64,000 nucleotides of DNA from CAMDBL01 sp964498125 (GCA_964498125.1 CAZCGE010000097.1:31645-95644), one strand, 5' to 3'. Positions 31,974-41,478 are shown, numbered from the stretch's first letter. Notes: generated from the sequence alone by a model not told the origin. Numbers and translations: made by a program.

Positions 31974-32723
31974 TCACTTCTTCTTGGCGTCGCCGCCGGC
32001 CTTGGCATCGGCCTTGGCGGCAGGCGCTTTGGCGCCTGCCGCACCGGGTGCGGCCTTGGCGTCGCCTCCGGCGGCAAGTGCGGCGGCAGCGGCGCCTTCC
32101 GCGGGAGCGGCCTCGCCAGCCGTCGTGGTTGCAACCTCCACTTCCTCCTCCTTCTTCGCGCCAGCCACCGAGCAGATGGTGAAGTCGCGATCGGTGATGG
32201 TGGGCCGAACGCCGTCGGGCAGCTTGACCGCCGAGATGTGCACCGAGCGGCCGATCTCCAGGCCCTCGAGATTGACCTCGAAGAATTTCGGAATGGCCTG
32301 GGCCGGGCAGGTGACCTCGATCTCATGGCGCACAATGTTCAGCACGCCGCCGCGCTTCAGCCCGGGCGACAGGCCCTCGTTGATGAAATGCACCGGCACG
32401 GCGACGCGCACCCGGCTGGTGGCGCTGACGCGCTGGAAGTCGACGTGCAGCGGCAGATCCTTTACGGGATCGAGCTGGACGTCGCGCGGCAGCACGAAAA
32501 CCTTGCGGCCGTCGATGTTGACGCTGATCAGGTTCGACGTGAATTGCCCCTTCAAGAACTGCTTGAACAGCTCATTGAATTCCATCGTGATGGCCTCGGG
32601 CGCCTGGTTGTCGCCGTAGATCACGCCCGGCACGCGGCCTTCGCGGCGCACTTGGCGCGCGGGCCCTTTGCCACTCCCCGCGCGCGCACTGGCGGCGAGC
32701 TCGATCGTCGGGCTGTCGGCCAT
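31974..32723 (-). CDS. rplY: 50S ribosomal protein L25/general stress protein Ctc
   Basis: A 249-residue long-form L25 (Ctc/TL5 type), which binds 5S rRNA. ATG at 32723 (MADSPTIELAASARAG) has a GGAG site upstream. The RNA-binding N-terminal domain (VRREGRVPGVIYGDNQAP) is followed by the TL5 beta domain (PVHFINEGLSPGLKRGGVLN) and an Ala/Gly/Lys-rich tail that is typical of alphaproteobacteria. It precedes pth with a 93-nt spacer on the same strand. Confidence 0.96.
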   Translation of the reverse strand: MADSPTIELAASARAGSGKGPARQVRREGRVPGVIYGDNQAPEAITMEFNELFKQFLKGQFTSNLISVNIDGRKVFVLPRDVQLDPVKDLPLHVDFQRVSATSRVRVAVPVHFINEGLSPGLKRGGVLNIVRHEIEVTCPAQAIPKFFEVNLEGLEIGRSVHISAVKLPDGVRPTITDRDFTICSVAGAKKEEEVEVATTTAGEAAPAEGAAAAALAAGGDAKAAPGAAGAKAPAAKADAKAGGDAKKK

Positions 32724-33138
32724 CGTCTTGATCTCCAAAGAAAAAAGGGCCATCTTGGCCCTCCAGTGCCGGTCGGCCTCCAGGGGCGCCGCAGGCGAGG
32801 TTGCCCGCCTTATAGCGGGGCTGCAGGCGAAGGGCAACCGCGAGCCGAGGCCGCGGGCCAGGAAATTCGCCGCGGTGTCGGCCTGGCCGGGTTCGACATG
32901 GGTCCGTTCCCAGGCCCAATCCTATTCATTGAAGGCGCGGGAGTGTGGCTTGCAGGCATGATCGGGCGCAGGATTGGACATAATCGTCGAAATGCTGCTG
33001 CCGCGGACCGTGAGTGTCGGTAATAGTGTCGGTAATCCAAGACGAGTGGCCCGGCCGGGACGGGCCGGGGGTTGAATGGTGCAATCGCGTAAGGTCCGGC
33101 CCGCGGGGATGCTGGTCGAGGTAGGGGAGTCCGGCAAC
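32724..33138. other. Gap with a GC hairpin and short tandem repeat
   Basis: A 415-nt divergent spacer between rplY and the DUF3754 gene. It contains a 12-nt unit (AGTGTCGGTAAT) repeated exactly twice at 33013-33036 and a hairpin with CCCGGCC/GGCCGGG arms at 33050-33069. No gene or known RNA is evident. A ribosome-binding site AGGGGAG at about 33123-33129 serves the next gene. Confidence 0.5.
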
Positions 33139-34626
33139 ATGTCCTCAGCTGATGTTCTAGGCGCAGGCAACGCCATGCCGCGCACAGCGGATCGGTCGGC
33201 GGATGCTGCGCATCAGTCGCGCGGCACGATAAGGGCCGAGGACACGCAGGCCGACTCGCACTCCGCCGCTGCCGCTGCTGCGGCTGGATCAGCCACCAAC
33301 CAGCGTGAGCGCTTTTTGCCCATCACCCGCTTTGCGCTGCGTGACCGGCTGACGGCGTCGCGGGCATGGCCCAACGGACAGGCTGTCGCGGCGCGCCGTT
33401 TTTTCCTCTACCTCGACTACTGGCGCCGGCAGAGCTACAGCGCGGAATTGCATGAGCTGGAGCAGACCTACGAGCCCTTCAGCCCCGACAGCGATCTGCT
33501 GATGACGCGGCAGTTCACCAATGCCGAGCGCGCCGCCATGCAGCGACGCGTGGTGGATCAGATGCAGGGTCTGCTGGAGCGCGCCAATTACCAGCGCATC
33601 TCCACCGCTGAAGTCACCATGATCTTGACCAGGGACTCGCATTACGGCCTCGACCTGCATGTCGATCTCGATGCCTTCGAGGAGTTGTTGATTTTCTTTC
33701 GTGGCGCCGTCAATCGCCGCGATCAGCGTCGATCGATGCGTAAATTCGGCCGCAGGGAGCAGTTCGACGTGCCGATCTTTCAGCGGCTGTTCGTGCTGTT
33801 CAAGTTGAAGCCGTTCGATGCACGTGTGCGCGAGATGATGGCCAAGCATGGCATCGCCCAGTCGGAGGCGGAGCGCATCGTCGGCAAGCTCAGGTCGCTG
33901 ATCCCGGGCAGCGTCAAGGACGACAATATCTACATGAAGCTCTTCAAGAACATGCCGAGGAGCGACGTCGAGATGATCTTTCCCAACACGCGCGTGAAAT
34001 TCCGCCTGTTGGACAAGGTCAAGCTTGGCGTGACGGGCGGCGGCGCGTTCGGCATGGGCATTGCCGGCACCGCCGGCAAGATCGCCGCCGGTGGCATTGC
34101 GCTCAGCAATCCGGTTGCACTTGCCGGCGCCGTGGCGGGCCTCGGAGGCATCGCTTTCCGTCAGGGCATGGCCTTTCTCAACACGCGCCAGCGCTACATG
34201 ATGGTGATGGCGCAGAATCTCTATTTTCATGCCATGGCCGACAATCGCGGCGTCATGGTCAAGCTCGCCGCGCGCGCCGCCGAGGAGGACGTGAAGGAGG
34301 AAATGCTGCTCTACAGTGTGCTGGCCAAGGAGAAGGCCAACCGCCGCGACCTGCCGGCCATCGATCTGGCGATCGAGCAGTATATGGCCAACAGCTTCGG
34401 TCTCAACGTCAACTTCGACATTGACGATGCACTCGGCCGCCTGTTGCGCGATGGCATCGTCGTCGAGCACGCAGACGGCACATTGCAGTCACTGCCACCC
34501 GGAGAGGCAGCCGCGCACATCGATCGCAAGTGGGACAGCCTGCTCGACCAACTCGCCGATTTGGGTGATGCCGAAGGCGTCGAGGTCGCCGATGATGCGG
34601 GGCGGCCTGCGAGCCGCACATCCTGA
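33139..34626 (+). CDS. DUF3754 (TMEM143-like) protein
   Basis: A 495-residue protein. ATG at 33139 is supported by AGGGGAG 9 nt upstream; the longer frame adds 21 residues without such a site. A low-complexity Ala-rich N-terminus is followed by a soluble domain and then by two glycine-rich hydrophobic segments (GGGAFGMGIAGTAGKIAAGG and NPVALAGAVAGLGGIAF), which probably form a membrane hairpin. A conserved C-terminal part follows, with QRYMMVMAQNLYFHAMADN and DVKEEMLLYSVLAKE. This matches the DUF3754 family, of unknown function. It precedes prmA by 67 nt. Confidence 0.85.
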   Translation: MSSADVLGAGNAMPRTADRSADAAHQSRGTIRAEDTQADSHSAAAAAAAGSATNQRERFLPITRFALRDRLTASRAWPNGQAVAARRFFLYLDYWRRQSYSAELHELEQTYEPFSPDSDLLMTRQFTNAERAAMQRRVVDQMQGLLERANYQRISTAEVTMILTRDSHYGLDLHVDLDAFEELLIFFRGAVNRRDQRRSMRKFGRREQFDVPIFQRLFVLFKLKPFDARVREMMAKHGIAQSEAERIVGKLRSLIPGSVKDDNIYMKLFKNMPRSDVEMIFPNTRVKFRLLDKVKLGVTGGGAFGMGIAGTAGKIAAGGIALSNPVALAGAVAGLGGIAFRQGMAFLNTRQRYMMVMAQNLYFHAMADNRGVMVKLAARAAEEDVKEEMLLYSVLAKEKANRRDLPAIDLAIEQYMANSFGLNVNFDIDDALGRLLRDGIVVEHADGTLQSLPPGEAAAHIDRKWDSLLDQLADLGDAEGVEVADDAGRPASRTS

Positions 34627-34693
34627 AGCCCGATGCCGGGCGTCTCTCGCCTCACACGCGGCCGCCGCGCCCTCCAGCCAGAGCAAAGGCCAC

Positions 34694-35584
34694 ATGACGC
34701 AATACCGTGTCGACGTCGATGTGCGCGATCTTGCCGATGCGCGCAGCCTCAGCGGGGCGCTGCAGGAGCTGCTCGAGCCGGTGCCCGTCGCCGTATCGGT
34801 CTTCGAGGCGGGAGTGGCCGGGCACAAAGTCTCGGCCTACTTTGCGGATGCTCCCGATCCGGCGGGGCTCGTGGCGGGACTTGGCGCCTGGCTCGGCCCC
34901 GATCGGGCTGCCAGCATCGGCCGCCAGATGACGATAACAAGGGTGCCCGATGAGAACTGGGTGGCGATCTCGCAGGCGGCGCTGCCGCCGGTGACGGCTG
35001 GCCGGTTTACGATCCACGGCAGCCACGACCGGCACCGCGTGCCGCGCGGCCCCAACGCCATCGAGATCGACGCCGGCCATGCCTTCGGCACGGCGCATCA
35101 CGCCACGACGCTGGGCTGCCTGATGGCTATCGGCGAGCTGACGCGGCGGCGATCGTTCGAGCGGGTACTGGATCTGGGCTGCGGCAGCGGTGTCCTGGCC
35201 ATCGCCGCTGCCCGTGTTTTGCCGCATGCCAGGGTGCTGGCCAGCGACATCGATCCGCAGGCGACCGCCGTCGCCAGGGCCAACGTGCGCAACAACAGGA
35301 TCGCTGCCGGGCGCCTCGCCATCACCACGGCGGATGCCATGGCGCATCGCGCCTTCCGTGGCCGGCACTTCGACCTGATCATCGCCAATATCCTGGCCAA
35401 TCCGCTGATCGCCATCGCGAAAGGATTGGCCAGGCATTCGCCCCGCGGAGGCACGATTGTGCTGTCGGGGCTGCTCGACGGGCAAGCCGCCGAGGTGATC
35501 GCCGCCTATCGCACCAGCGGCTTTGCGCTGCGTCAGCATCGCCGCATCGCCGGCTGGTCGACGCTGGTGTTGGTCAGACGCTGA
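34694..35584 (+). CDS. prmA: Ribosomal protein L11 methyltransferase
   Basis: PrmA trimethylates ribosomal protein L11 using SAM. The 296-residue protein has the SAM-binding motif LDLGCGSGVLAIAAA, the acidic ASDIDPQA strand end and the IIANILANPL motif IV of amino methyltransferases. The upstream GTAHHATTLGC loop is also typical of the family. The start is ATG 34694 (MTQYRVDVDV). It ends exactly against the convergent DUF1127 gene; both stop codons lie in one palindrome. Confidence 0.95.
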   Translation: MTQYRVDVDVRDLADARSLSGALQELLEPVPVAVSVFEAGVAGHKVSAYFADAPDPAGLVAGLGAWLGPDRAASIGRQMTITRVPDENWVAISQAALPPVTAGRFTIHGSHDRHRVPRGPNAIEIDAGHAFGTAHHATTLGCLMAIGELTRRRSFERVLDLGCGSGVLAIAAARVLPHARVLASDIDPQATAVARANVRNNRIAAGRLAITTADAMAHRAFRGRHFDLIIANILANPLIAIAKGLARHSPRGGTIVLSGLLDGQAAEVIAAYRTSGFALRQHRRIAGWSTLVLVRR

Positions 35585-35833
35585 TCAGCGTTGCAGGAGC
35601 GAGGGCGCGAAAGGCTCGCCGGATCGCAACCGTGCAATATCGGCCTCATCGAGCCCGATATCGAGCAGCAGTCGATCGTCCAAGGCTTCGAGCTGGGCGC
35701 ACATGCGCCGCATTTTCGCCCGTCGCTGCCATTCTGCCCGTAGGGTAGCGACGTAGGAAGTTCCCACGGCGGCAAGCGACGGCTCTTGCGTCCGCGCGAG
35801 GTTGCCCTCGGCGGCGATGCCAGTGCTGGTCAT
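35585..35833 (-). CDS. DUF1127 small protein
   Basis: An 82-residue protein, ATG at 35833 (MTSTGIAAEG). The C-terminal half, LEALDDRLLLDIGLDEADI, is the DUF1127 (YjiS-like) motif. Some alphaproteobacterial DUF1127 proteins bind RNA and influence small-RNA turnover. It has no spacer to the convergent prmA. A perfect 12-bp hairpin lies 32 nt upstream in its probable leader. Confidence 0.85.
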   Translation of the reverse strand: MTSTGIAAEGNLARTQEPSLAAVGTSYVATLRAEWQRRAKMRRMCAQLEALDDRLLLDIGLDEADIARLRSGEPFAPSLLQR

Positions 35834-35864
35834 TTTTTCGGTCCTTCTTGTTGCGGTGCACAAC

Positions 35865-35893
35865 AGAGGTTGCCGATGCTCTCGGCAACCTCT
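35865..35893. other. Perfect 12-bp hairpin between two DUF1127 genes
   Basis: AGAGGTTGCCGA at 35865-35876 pairs with TCGGCAACCTCT at 35882-35893 around a 5-nt loop. It lies between two co-directional DUF1127 genes. It could stabilise or terminate the upstream mRNA, or be the body of a small RNA. No T-run follows on either strand. Confidence 0.6.
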
Positions 35894-36006
35894 GCGGGCA
35901 GAACTCGCATTCAGGCGGCTCGGCGATGAACCTCGCCAAACCGCGCGCAACGATGGTTTCCGCACAGGCGCGGGTCAGCGCTCTTCGGGCGGCGTTTGGG
36001 CAGCGC

Positions 36007-36216
36007 CTAGCGCAGGTCGCCGGCGGATGGGTAGCCGATATCCTTGCGTTGAGAATCGCTCAACCCATTGATATAGACTGCGAGTTGTCGATTGGTTTGT
36101 TCCTGGCGGTGGGCAATGAGCTTGGCCATGAAACGCTGCCAGAAGCCCTTGGTGGCGGGCCGGACTGCCGTTTCAGTGGTGCCGATTGCGCCCATAGTGG
36201 TGTTGATTGTGCTCAT
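36007..36216 (-). CDS. DUF1127-like small protein
   Basis: A 69-residue protein starting at ATG 36216 (MSTINTTMGAIGTTET). The C-terminal LAVYINGLSDSQRKDIGY matches the DUF1127 helix with the final I-G-Y/L element. It is a likely paralogue of the gene at 35585 with a different N-terminus. Function unknown. The 253-nt gap upstream is shared with the divergent aminopeptidase gene. Confidence 0.8.
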   Translation of the reverse strand: MSTINTTMGAIGTTETAVRPATKGFWQRFMAKLIAHRQEQTNRQLAVYINGLSDSQRKDIGYPSAGDLR

Positions 36217-36469
36217 GATCTCTCAACCTTGTGTTGCAATCCGGGTGGTGGCGACATCGGCCAATCACCTCGGATCGGATGCCGGATACATGGGGTGCTG
36301 CTCGCAGTTGCGAAAGGCAAAATGCGGCATCGCAGCATTGCGGTTGTCGCATGCGGCTACGATCGGTCGCAGGTTGCGCTACACAGATCGTCACAAACGT
36401 CGGAAAGTGCGCCGGCCGATGCCGACACCGTTGACGACAGACTTTTGCCCGCACAGGAGATCTCCGCGC

Positions 36470-38284
36470 ATGTTTCAGACTTTCGAAGCAGCATCGGGGG
36501 CAACTGGGGGCGGCGATAGGGTCGCCGAGCTGCGCCGTCTGCTCGCTCAACTGGAGCTGGACGCCTGGCTCGTGCCGCGTGCCGACGAGCACCAGGGCGA
36601 GTACGTGCCGCCCTCGGCCGAGCGCCTGAAATGGCTGACGGGCTTCTCGGGCTCGGCCGGGATGGCGGTGGTGGCGCGCAAATCCGCCGCGCTGTTCGTC
36701 GATGGCCGCTATGTCCTGCAGGCCCCGAGCCAGGTCGACACCCGTCTGTTCACCATTCACGAGGCGCCCGGCGCCAAGGTCTCCGACTGGATCGTCAAAA
36801 CGCTGCCGCGTGACGGTGTGGTTGGCTTCGATCCCTGGCTGCACACGGTCTCGGAGATCGAGCAACGCACCGCCGATCTGGTCGCCAAGGGCATCACGCT
36901 GAAGCCGGTTCGCCGCAATCTCGTCGATCAGGTATGGGGCGAGGACCGGCCGCCGCCGCCACTGGGCCCTGTCAGTGTGCAGCCGCTCGCCTACGCCGGC
37001 CGGTCGGCCGCGGAAAAGATCGCAGTGTTGCAAAAGGCGATGGCGGGCGAGGGCCAGGATGCCCTGGTGCTGACGCTGCCGGACTCGATCGCCTGGCTCT
37101 GCAATATCCGCGGGACGGACGTGGCCCACACCCCTGTCGCCCTGTGCTTTGCCATCGTGCCGCGAACCGGCAAACCGGAGCTGTTCATCGCGGCGGAAAA
37201 AATCAGCGCCGAGGTCAAGGCGCACCTGGCGGCGGTGGCCAAGGTGGCGCCGCCGGTGCGGTTCGCCGAGCGGCTGGCCAAACTGCGCCGGGACAAAGCC
37301 AAGGTCCGGCTCGATCCCGCCACGGCGGCCTATGCCGTGGCGCAGGCCTTGGGCGGGGCAAAGAAAATCGTGCGCGGCAAGGACCCCTGCATCGATGCCA
37401 AGGCCATCAAGTCGGCCGCCGAGATCAAGGGCACGCGGGCCGCACACGAGCGCGACGGTGTGGCGATGGTCCGCTTCCTCGCCTGGCTCGAGCAGGCTGC
37501 CGCCGAGGGCGGTCTCGACGAGATCGGGGCCGTGCGCCGCCTCGAGGCGCTGCGGCGGGAGACCGGGGCATTGTTGGACATCAGCTTCGACACCATCTCC
37601 GGCGCCGGTCGCAATGGCGCCATTGTCCATTATCGGGTCAACGAGGCCACCAACCGCAAGCTGCGCGGCGGCGAGCTGTTCCTGGTCGACTCCGGCGGCC
37701 AGTATCGCGACGGCACCACCGACATCACACGAACCATCGCCATCGGCCAGCCGACGGAGGAAATGCGCGAGCGCTACACCCTGGTCCTGCAGGGCCACAT
37801 CGCCATCGCCACGGCGCGCTTTCCCAAGGGAACACGCGGCGTCGAACTCGACCCGCTGGCGCGCCGGCCCCTGTGGGCCAGGGGACTCGACTTCGACCAC
37901 GGCACCGGGCACGGCGTCGGCAGTTATCTGTCCGTACACGAAGGGCCGCAGTCGATCTCGCGGCGTAGCATGGTCGCACTGGAGCCGGGCATGATCATCT
38001 CCAACGAGCCCGGCTACTACAAACCAGGCCACTACGGCATCCGCATCGAGAACCTGGTGCTGGTGACGCCGCCCCAGCCGATCGCTGGCGGTGAACGCGA
38101 GATGCTGGGCTTCGAGACGCTGACGCTGTGCCCCTACGATCGCCGGCTGATCGACACGGCGCTGCTGTCGGCATCCGAGGCCGTGGTCATCGACGACTAT
38201 CACGCCCGCGTGCTGCAAACCTTGTCGCCGCATCTCGCACCCGGCGAGCGCGGCTGGCTTGCAGCCGCGACACTGCCGTTGTGA
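36470..38284 (+). CDS. Xaa-Pro aminopeptidase (M24B)
   Basis: A 604-residue M24B metallopeptidase that removes N-terminal residues preceding proline. The pita-bread domain metal ligands are visible: DSGGQYRDGTTDITRT (two Asp), GTGHGVGSY (His), IISNEPGYY (Glu) and RIENLVLV (Glu). Two creatinase-like N-terminal domains precede it (MGSSGSAGMAV-like WLTGFSGSAGMAV, LFVDGRYVLQA). This three-domain length is that of the eukaryote-like long form. ATG at 36470 has AGGAGA about 9 nt upstream; the longer frame is not needed. Confidence 0.95.
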   Translation: MFQTFEAASGATGGGDRVAELRRLLAQLELDAWLVPRADEHQGEYVPPSAERLKWLTGFSGSAGMAVVARKSAALFVDGRYVLQAPSQVDTRLFTIHEAPGAKVSDWIVKTLPRDGVVGFDPWLHTVSEIEQRTADLVAKGITLKPVRRNLVDQVWGEDRPPPPLGPVSVQPLAYAGRSAAEKIAVLQKAMAGEGQDALVLTLPDSIAWLCNIRGTDVAHTPVALCFAIVPRTGKPELFIAAEKISAEVKAHLAAVAKVAPPVRFAERLAKLRRDKAKVRLDPATAAYAVAQALGGAKKIVRGKDPCIDAKAIKSAAEIKGTRAAHERDGVAMVRFLAWLEQAAAEGGLDEIGAVRRLEALRRETGALLDISFDTISGAGRNGAIVHYRVNEATNRKLRGGELFLVDSGGQYRDGTTDITRTIAIGQPTEEMRERYTLVLQGHIAIATARFPKGTRGVELDPLARRPLWARGLDFDHGTGHGVGSYLSVHEGPQSISRRSMVALEPGMIISNEPGYYKPGHYGIRIENLVLVTPPQPIAGGEREMLGFETLTLCPYDRRLIDTALLSASEAVVIDDYHARVLQTLSPHLAPGERGWLAAATLPL

Positions 38285-38333
38285 AGGCAACATCGAGACC
38301 AGGCGTCGGCACTGACCGGTCGCCGCGTGCCGC

Positions 38334-40139
38334 CTATGCCTTGCCCTCCGTTTTCGCCTCTTCCTCGGTATCCTCCGCGAACAGTTTTTCCAGCGTGGCC
38401 GCGTCGCTGCGGGCGAGATCCTGCATCTTCTCGAGATCGGTGTAGTGCTGGTAGTCCTCGATCAGGCGGCGCTCGTCGTGGCGCTGAAAGGTCGAGATCG
38501 TGCGCTCGATATCGCGCTCGGAGTGGTCCAGGCCGCGCAGCAGCGAGCGTGTGATGTCGATGGCGGACAGGAACGTCTCGCGGCGCACGACCTTGACGCC
38601 GGCGTCGAGCAGGCGGTGCGCATGGGTTCGGTTGCGGGCGCGCGCGTAGACGGGCATTGCCGGAAAACGCGCCTTGACGATTTCGGCGGTGCGCAGCGAC
38701 GCCTCGGCGTCGTCGATGGCGAGCACGAAGGCGCGTGCCTTGTCGGCCTGGGCTGCCTCCAGGATGTCCAGGCGACTGGCATCGCCATAGAAGGCTTTCG
38801 AACCGAACCGTTCCACCAGCGCGATCTGCTCCGGACTGATGTCGAGGGCCGTGAACGCGATGCGCTTGGCGCGCAGCACACGGGCGACGATCTGGCCAAA
38901 GCGGCCGAAGCCGGCGATAATGACGTGCCCCTCATTGCTGGGTGGCGGCTCGAGCAACCCGACCGCTGCCGCGGCTGGCTCGGTCTTGCGCAAACCGTCG
39001 TCGACCAGCAGCAGCAAGGGCGTCGCCGCCATCGACAGCGTCACCACGATATTGAGGAAGGCAGACTGGTCCCGGCCCAGCACGCCATAGGTGACGCCGG
39101 CGGCCAACAGCACGAAGGCGAATTCGCCACCCTGGCTGATGACGAGGCCCAGGCGGCGCGCCGGCTGGGCCGGCAACCCTTGCCAGCGCGCCAGGCCATA
39201 CAGAACGCCAGTCTTGATGGCCACCAGGCCGATGACAAAAGTGGCGATGGCGAACGGCTTGCCCAGCAGCAAACCAAGATTGAGAGACATGCCGACGGCC
39301 GTGAAGAACAGCCCGAGCAGCAGGCCTTCGAAGGGCTGGATATCGGCTTCGATCTGGTGGCGGTAGGAACTCTCCGCCAGCAGAGCACCGGCGATGAACG
39401 CGCCCAGAGTCGGCGATACACCCGCCTCGTTCATGACGATGGCGATGCCGACCACAACCAGCAGCGCCAGGGCCGTGGTGGCCTCCTTGACCCGCGTCGC
39501 CGCGACCAGGCGGAAGACGCGGTCGAGCAGGAAATGGCCGGCCAGCACCACGGCCGCAATCGTCGCGAGCGCCTTGAGTGCAGCCCACAGATCCATGCTC
39601 GGCTTGGCAGCGATTCCCGCGACGGCAAACAGCGGCACCAGGGCGATCAGGGGGATAGCGGCCAGATCCTGGAACAGCAGGACAGCAAATGCGAGGCGGC
39701 CGTGCCGGGCGGTCAGCTCGCCTTTTTCCTCCAGCACCTGCAAAGCGAACGCCGTGGAGGATAAAGCCAGCGCCAGTCCGACAAACAGGGCGGCGGCCAA
39801 TCCCAGTCCGAAGATGACGCCGAACAGCATCAGCACCAGGGCCGTTGCCGCAACCTGGGCGCTGCCGAGCCCGAAAACGGCGCTGCGCATGGAGATTAGG
39901 CGCTTGGGCCGCAGCTCCAGTCCGATCAGGAACAGCAGCAGGACGATGCCGAACTCGGCGAATTGCAGCATCTCGCTGGCTTCATAGATCGAGAACACGG
40001 AGCCGACGCCATAGGGCCCGAGCGCAATCCCCGCGATCAGGTAGCCGAGAACCTTGCCGATGCGCGCCCACTTGGCCAGCGGCGCGGCGATGGCGGCGGC
40101 AGCCAGCAGCATCGCCAGCTCGGTGAGGGTCAATGCCAT
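38334..40139 (-). CDS. CPA2-family cation:proton antiporter (KefB/KefC-like)
   Basis: A 601-residue membrane protein. The first 380 residues hold about twelve helices of a Na+/H+ exchanger domain (GYLIAGIALGPYGVG, FLIGLELRPKRLISM). A TrkA-N regulatory domain follows (VIIAGFGRFGQIVARVL, then SKAFYGDASRLDILEAA), and a charged helical tail ends it. This is the layout of glutathione-gated potassium efflux systems KefB/KefC. No KefF/G-type ancillary gene is adjacent. It converges with the aminopeptidase gene 49 nt away. Confidence 0.93.
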   Translation of the reverse strand: MALTLTELAMLLAAAAIAAPLAKWARIGKVLGYLIAGIALGPYGVGSVFSIYEASEMLQFAEFGIVLLLFLIGLELRPKRLISMRSAVFGLGSAQVAATALVLMLFGVIFGLGLAAALFVGLALALSSTAFALQVLEEKGELTARHGRLAFAVLLFQDLAAIPLIALVPLFAVAGIAAKPSMDLWAALKALATIAAVVLAGHFLLDRVFRLVAATRVKEATTALALLVVVGIAIVMNEAGVSPTLGAFIAGALLAESSYRHQIEADIQPFEGLLLGLFFTAVGMSLNLGLLLGKPFAIATFVIGLVAIKTGVLYGLARWQGLPAQPARRLGLVISQGGEFAFVLLAAGVTYGVLGRDQSAFLNIVVTLSMAATPLLLLVDDGLRKTEPAAAAVGLLEPPPSNEGHVIIAGFGRFGQIVARVLRAKRIAFTALDISPEQIALVERFGSKAFYGDASRLDILEAAQADKARAFVLAIDDAEASLRTAEIVKARFPAMPVYARARNRTHAHRLLDAGVKVVRRETFLSAIDITRSLLRGLDHSERDIERTISTFQRHDERRLIEDYQHYTDLEKMQDLARSDAATLEKLFAEDTEEEAKTEGKA

Positions 40140-40617
40140 GACGTCGGGCTCCTCGGGTGATCCGCATGCATGCCGCCGCGAACCGACTTCGGTCAGATCT
40201 TGGTAACCTTAACGCTACTTTAACTCCGCATTACTTATTCTCCCCAGGCCGGCGTTCAACTCCCAACTCCTCACGTCCAACTCAAACTGAACCGTTCGCG
40301 CCGGTTTGTGCTCATGGGGTACTACATGGCAGTCCTCGTACAGCGTCTTGTCACCGTCGCCGTTTGTGCGGCAACTCTGAGCCTCTTCACCATTGTCTGC
40401 ACGATTGCCGTCACCGAAGCGTCCAAGCTGCGATGGGACGGGTCGTTCTGCACCCATGATGGTTGCAGAGTGACGGCCGTGGCGCAGGCCAGGTCGAAGC
40501 CCGTCTTGGGCTCCAACGCCCGCGCTTTGTGAAGGTCCCGCGGCGTGAACCGCCATGCCGCCGGACAAATGGGAAATCGCGATTTCGAGCATGCCAGGCA
40601 ACTGTGGGGCGCCGTCG
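40140..40617. other. 478-nt gap, largely unassigned
   Basis: Spacer between the antiporter start and the kdsA stop. The first 100 nt are AT-rich and probably hold the antiporter promoter. The only coding candidate is a small plus-strand ORF at 40314-40532. No repeat or RNA gene is evident. Confidence 0.4.
40314..40532 (+). CDS. Possible small single-pass membrane protein
   Basis: A 72-residue ORF with an N-terminal hydrophobic helix (VTVAVCAATLSLFTIVCTIAV) and a short tail with two cysteines (FCTHDGC). There is no strong ribosome-binding site and no known family. It is listed because the spacer is otherwise empty and the helix is well formed. It may be spurious. Confidence 0.35.
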   Translation: MGYYMAVLVQRLVTVAVCAATLSLFTIVCTIAVTEASKLRWDGSFCTHDGCRVTAVAQARSKPVLGSNARAL

Positions 40618-41478
40618 TCAGATGGCGCCCTGCTGGCTTTTGACCACCCGATCGATGGCCATCAAGCTCGCCAACAGGTCGCCGAACTGCGACAGCGGCA
40701 CCATGTTGGGTCCATCCGATGGCGCATGATCGGGGTCCTGGTGGGTCTCGATGAATAGGCCCGCGACGCCGACTGCGACAGCTGCCCGCGCCAGAACCGG
40801 CACGAAACGCCGGTCGCCGCCTGAGCTCGTGCCCTGGCCGCCAGGCTGTTGCACCGCGTGCGTGGCATCGAAAATCACCGGGCAGCCGATCTCGGCCATG
40901 ATCGGCAGCGCGCGCATGTCGGTGACCAGCGTGTTGTAGCCGAAGGAGGCGCCGCGCTCGGTCACCAGTACGTTGGGATTGCCGCTGCCCGTCACCTTGG
41001 CGACGACGTTCTTCATGTCCCAGGGCGCCAGGAACTGGCCTTTCTTGATCTTGACCACGCGCTGGGTCAGGGCTGCCGCGATCAGCAGGTCGGTCTGCCG
41101 GCACAGGAAGGCTGGGATCTGCAACACGTCCACCACTTCGGCCAGCCGCGCACACTGGCCTGCCTCGTGCACGTCGGTGACGACGGCAAGACCCAACCGC
41201 TCGCGGATCTCGGCGAACACCGCGATCGCACCATTGAGACCAATGCCGCGCTTGCTGGTCAAACTGGTGCGGTTGGCCTTGTCGAAGGAGGTCTTGTAGA
41301 CGAGGCCGATGCCGAGCTTGCCGCACATCTCCTTCAGGGCCGATGCCATCTCGAGGGCATGCGCCCGCGATTCCATCTGGCAGGGGCCTGCGAACACGGC
41401 GATCGGCAGGTCATTGCCAAACGTCACGCCGCCGACACTGACATGCGGATTAGGTGCGATCTCATCGATTCTGGTCAT
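40618..41478 (-). CDS. kdsA: 3-deoxy-8-phosphooctulonate synthase
   Basis: KdsA condenses arabinose 5-phosphate with phosphoenolpyruvate to make KDO 8-phosphate for lipopolysaccharide. The 286-residue protein has VFAGPCQMESRAHAL, YKTSFDKANRTS, VVTDVHEAGQ, IPAFLCRQTDL and FDATHAVQQPGG, all typical of the family. The start is ATG 41478. It stands alone here, without pyrG or eno, which often neighbour it in Hyphomicrobiales. Confidence 0.97.
   Translation of the reverse strand: MTRIDEIAPNPHVSVGGVTFGNDLPIAVFAGPCQMESRAHALEMASALKEMCGKLGIGLVYKTSFDKANRTSLTSKRGIGLNGAIAVFAEIRERLGLAVVTDVHEAGQCARLAEVVDVLQIPAFLCRQTDLLIAAALTQRVVKIKKGQFLAPWDMKNVVAKVTGSGNPNVLVTERGASFGYNTLVTDMRALPIMAEIGCPVIFDATHAVQQPGGQGTSSGGDRRFVPVLARAAVAVGVAGLFIETHQDPDHAPSDGPNMVPLSQFGDLLASLMAIDRVVKSQQGAI

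Noticed and set aside
36173..38293. A long minus-strand open frame across the Xaa-Pro aminopeptidase gene
   Set aside because: It is fully explained as a shadow; the plus-strand product has all metal ligands of M24B.
40215..41326. Minus-strand ORFs downstream of and across kdsA in other frames
   Set aside because: They overlap kdsA out of frame, or have no ribosome-binding site and no family resemblance.
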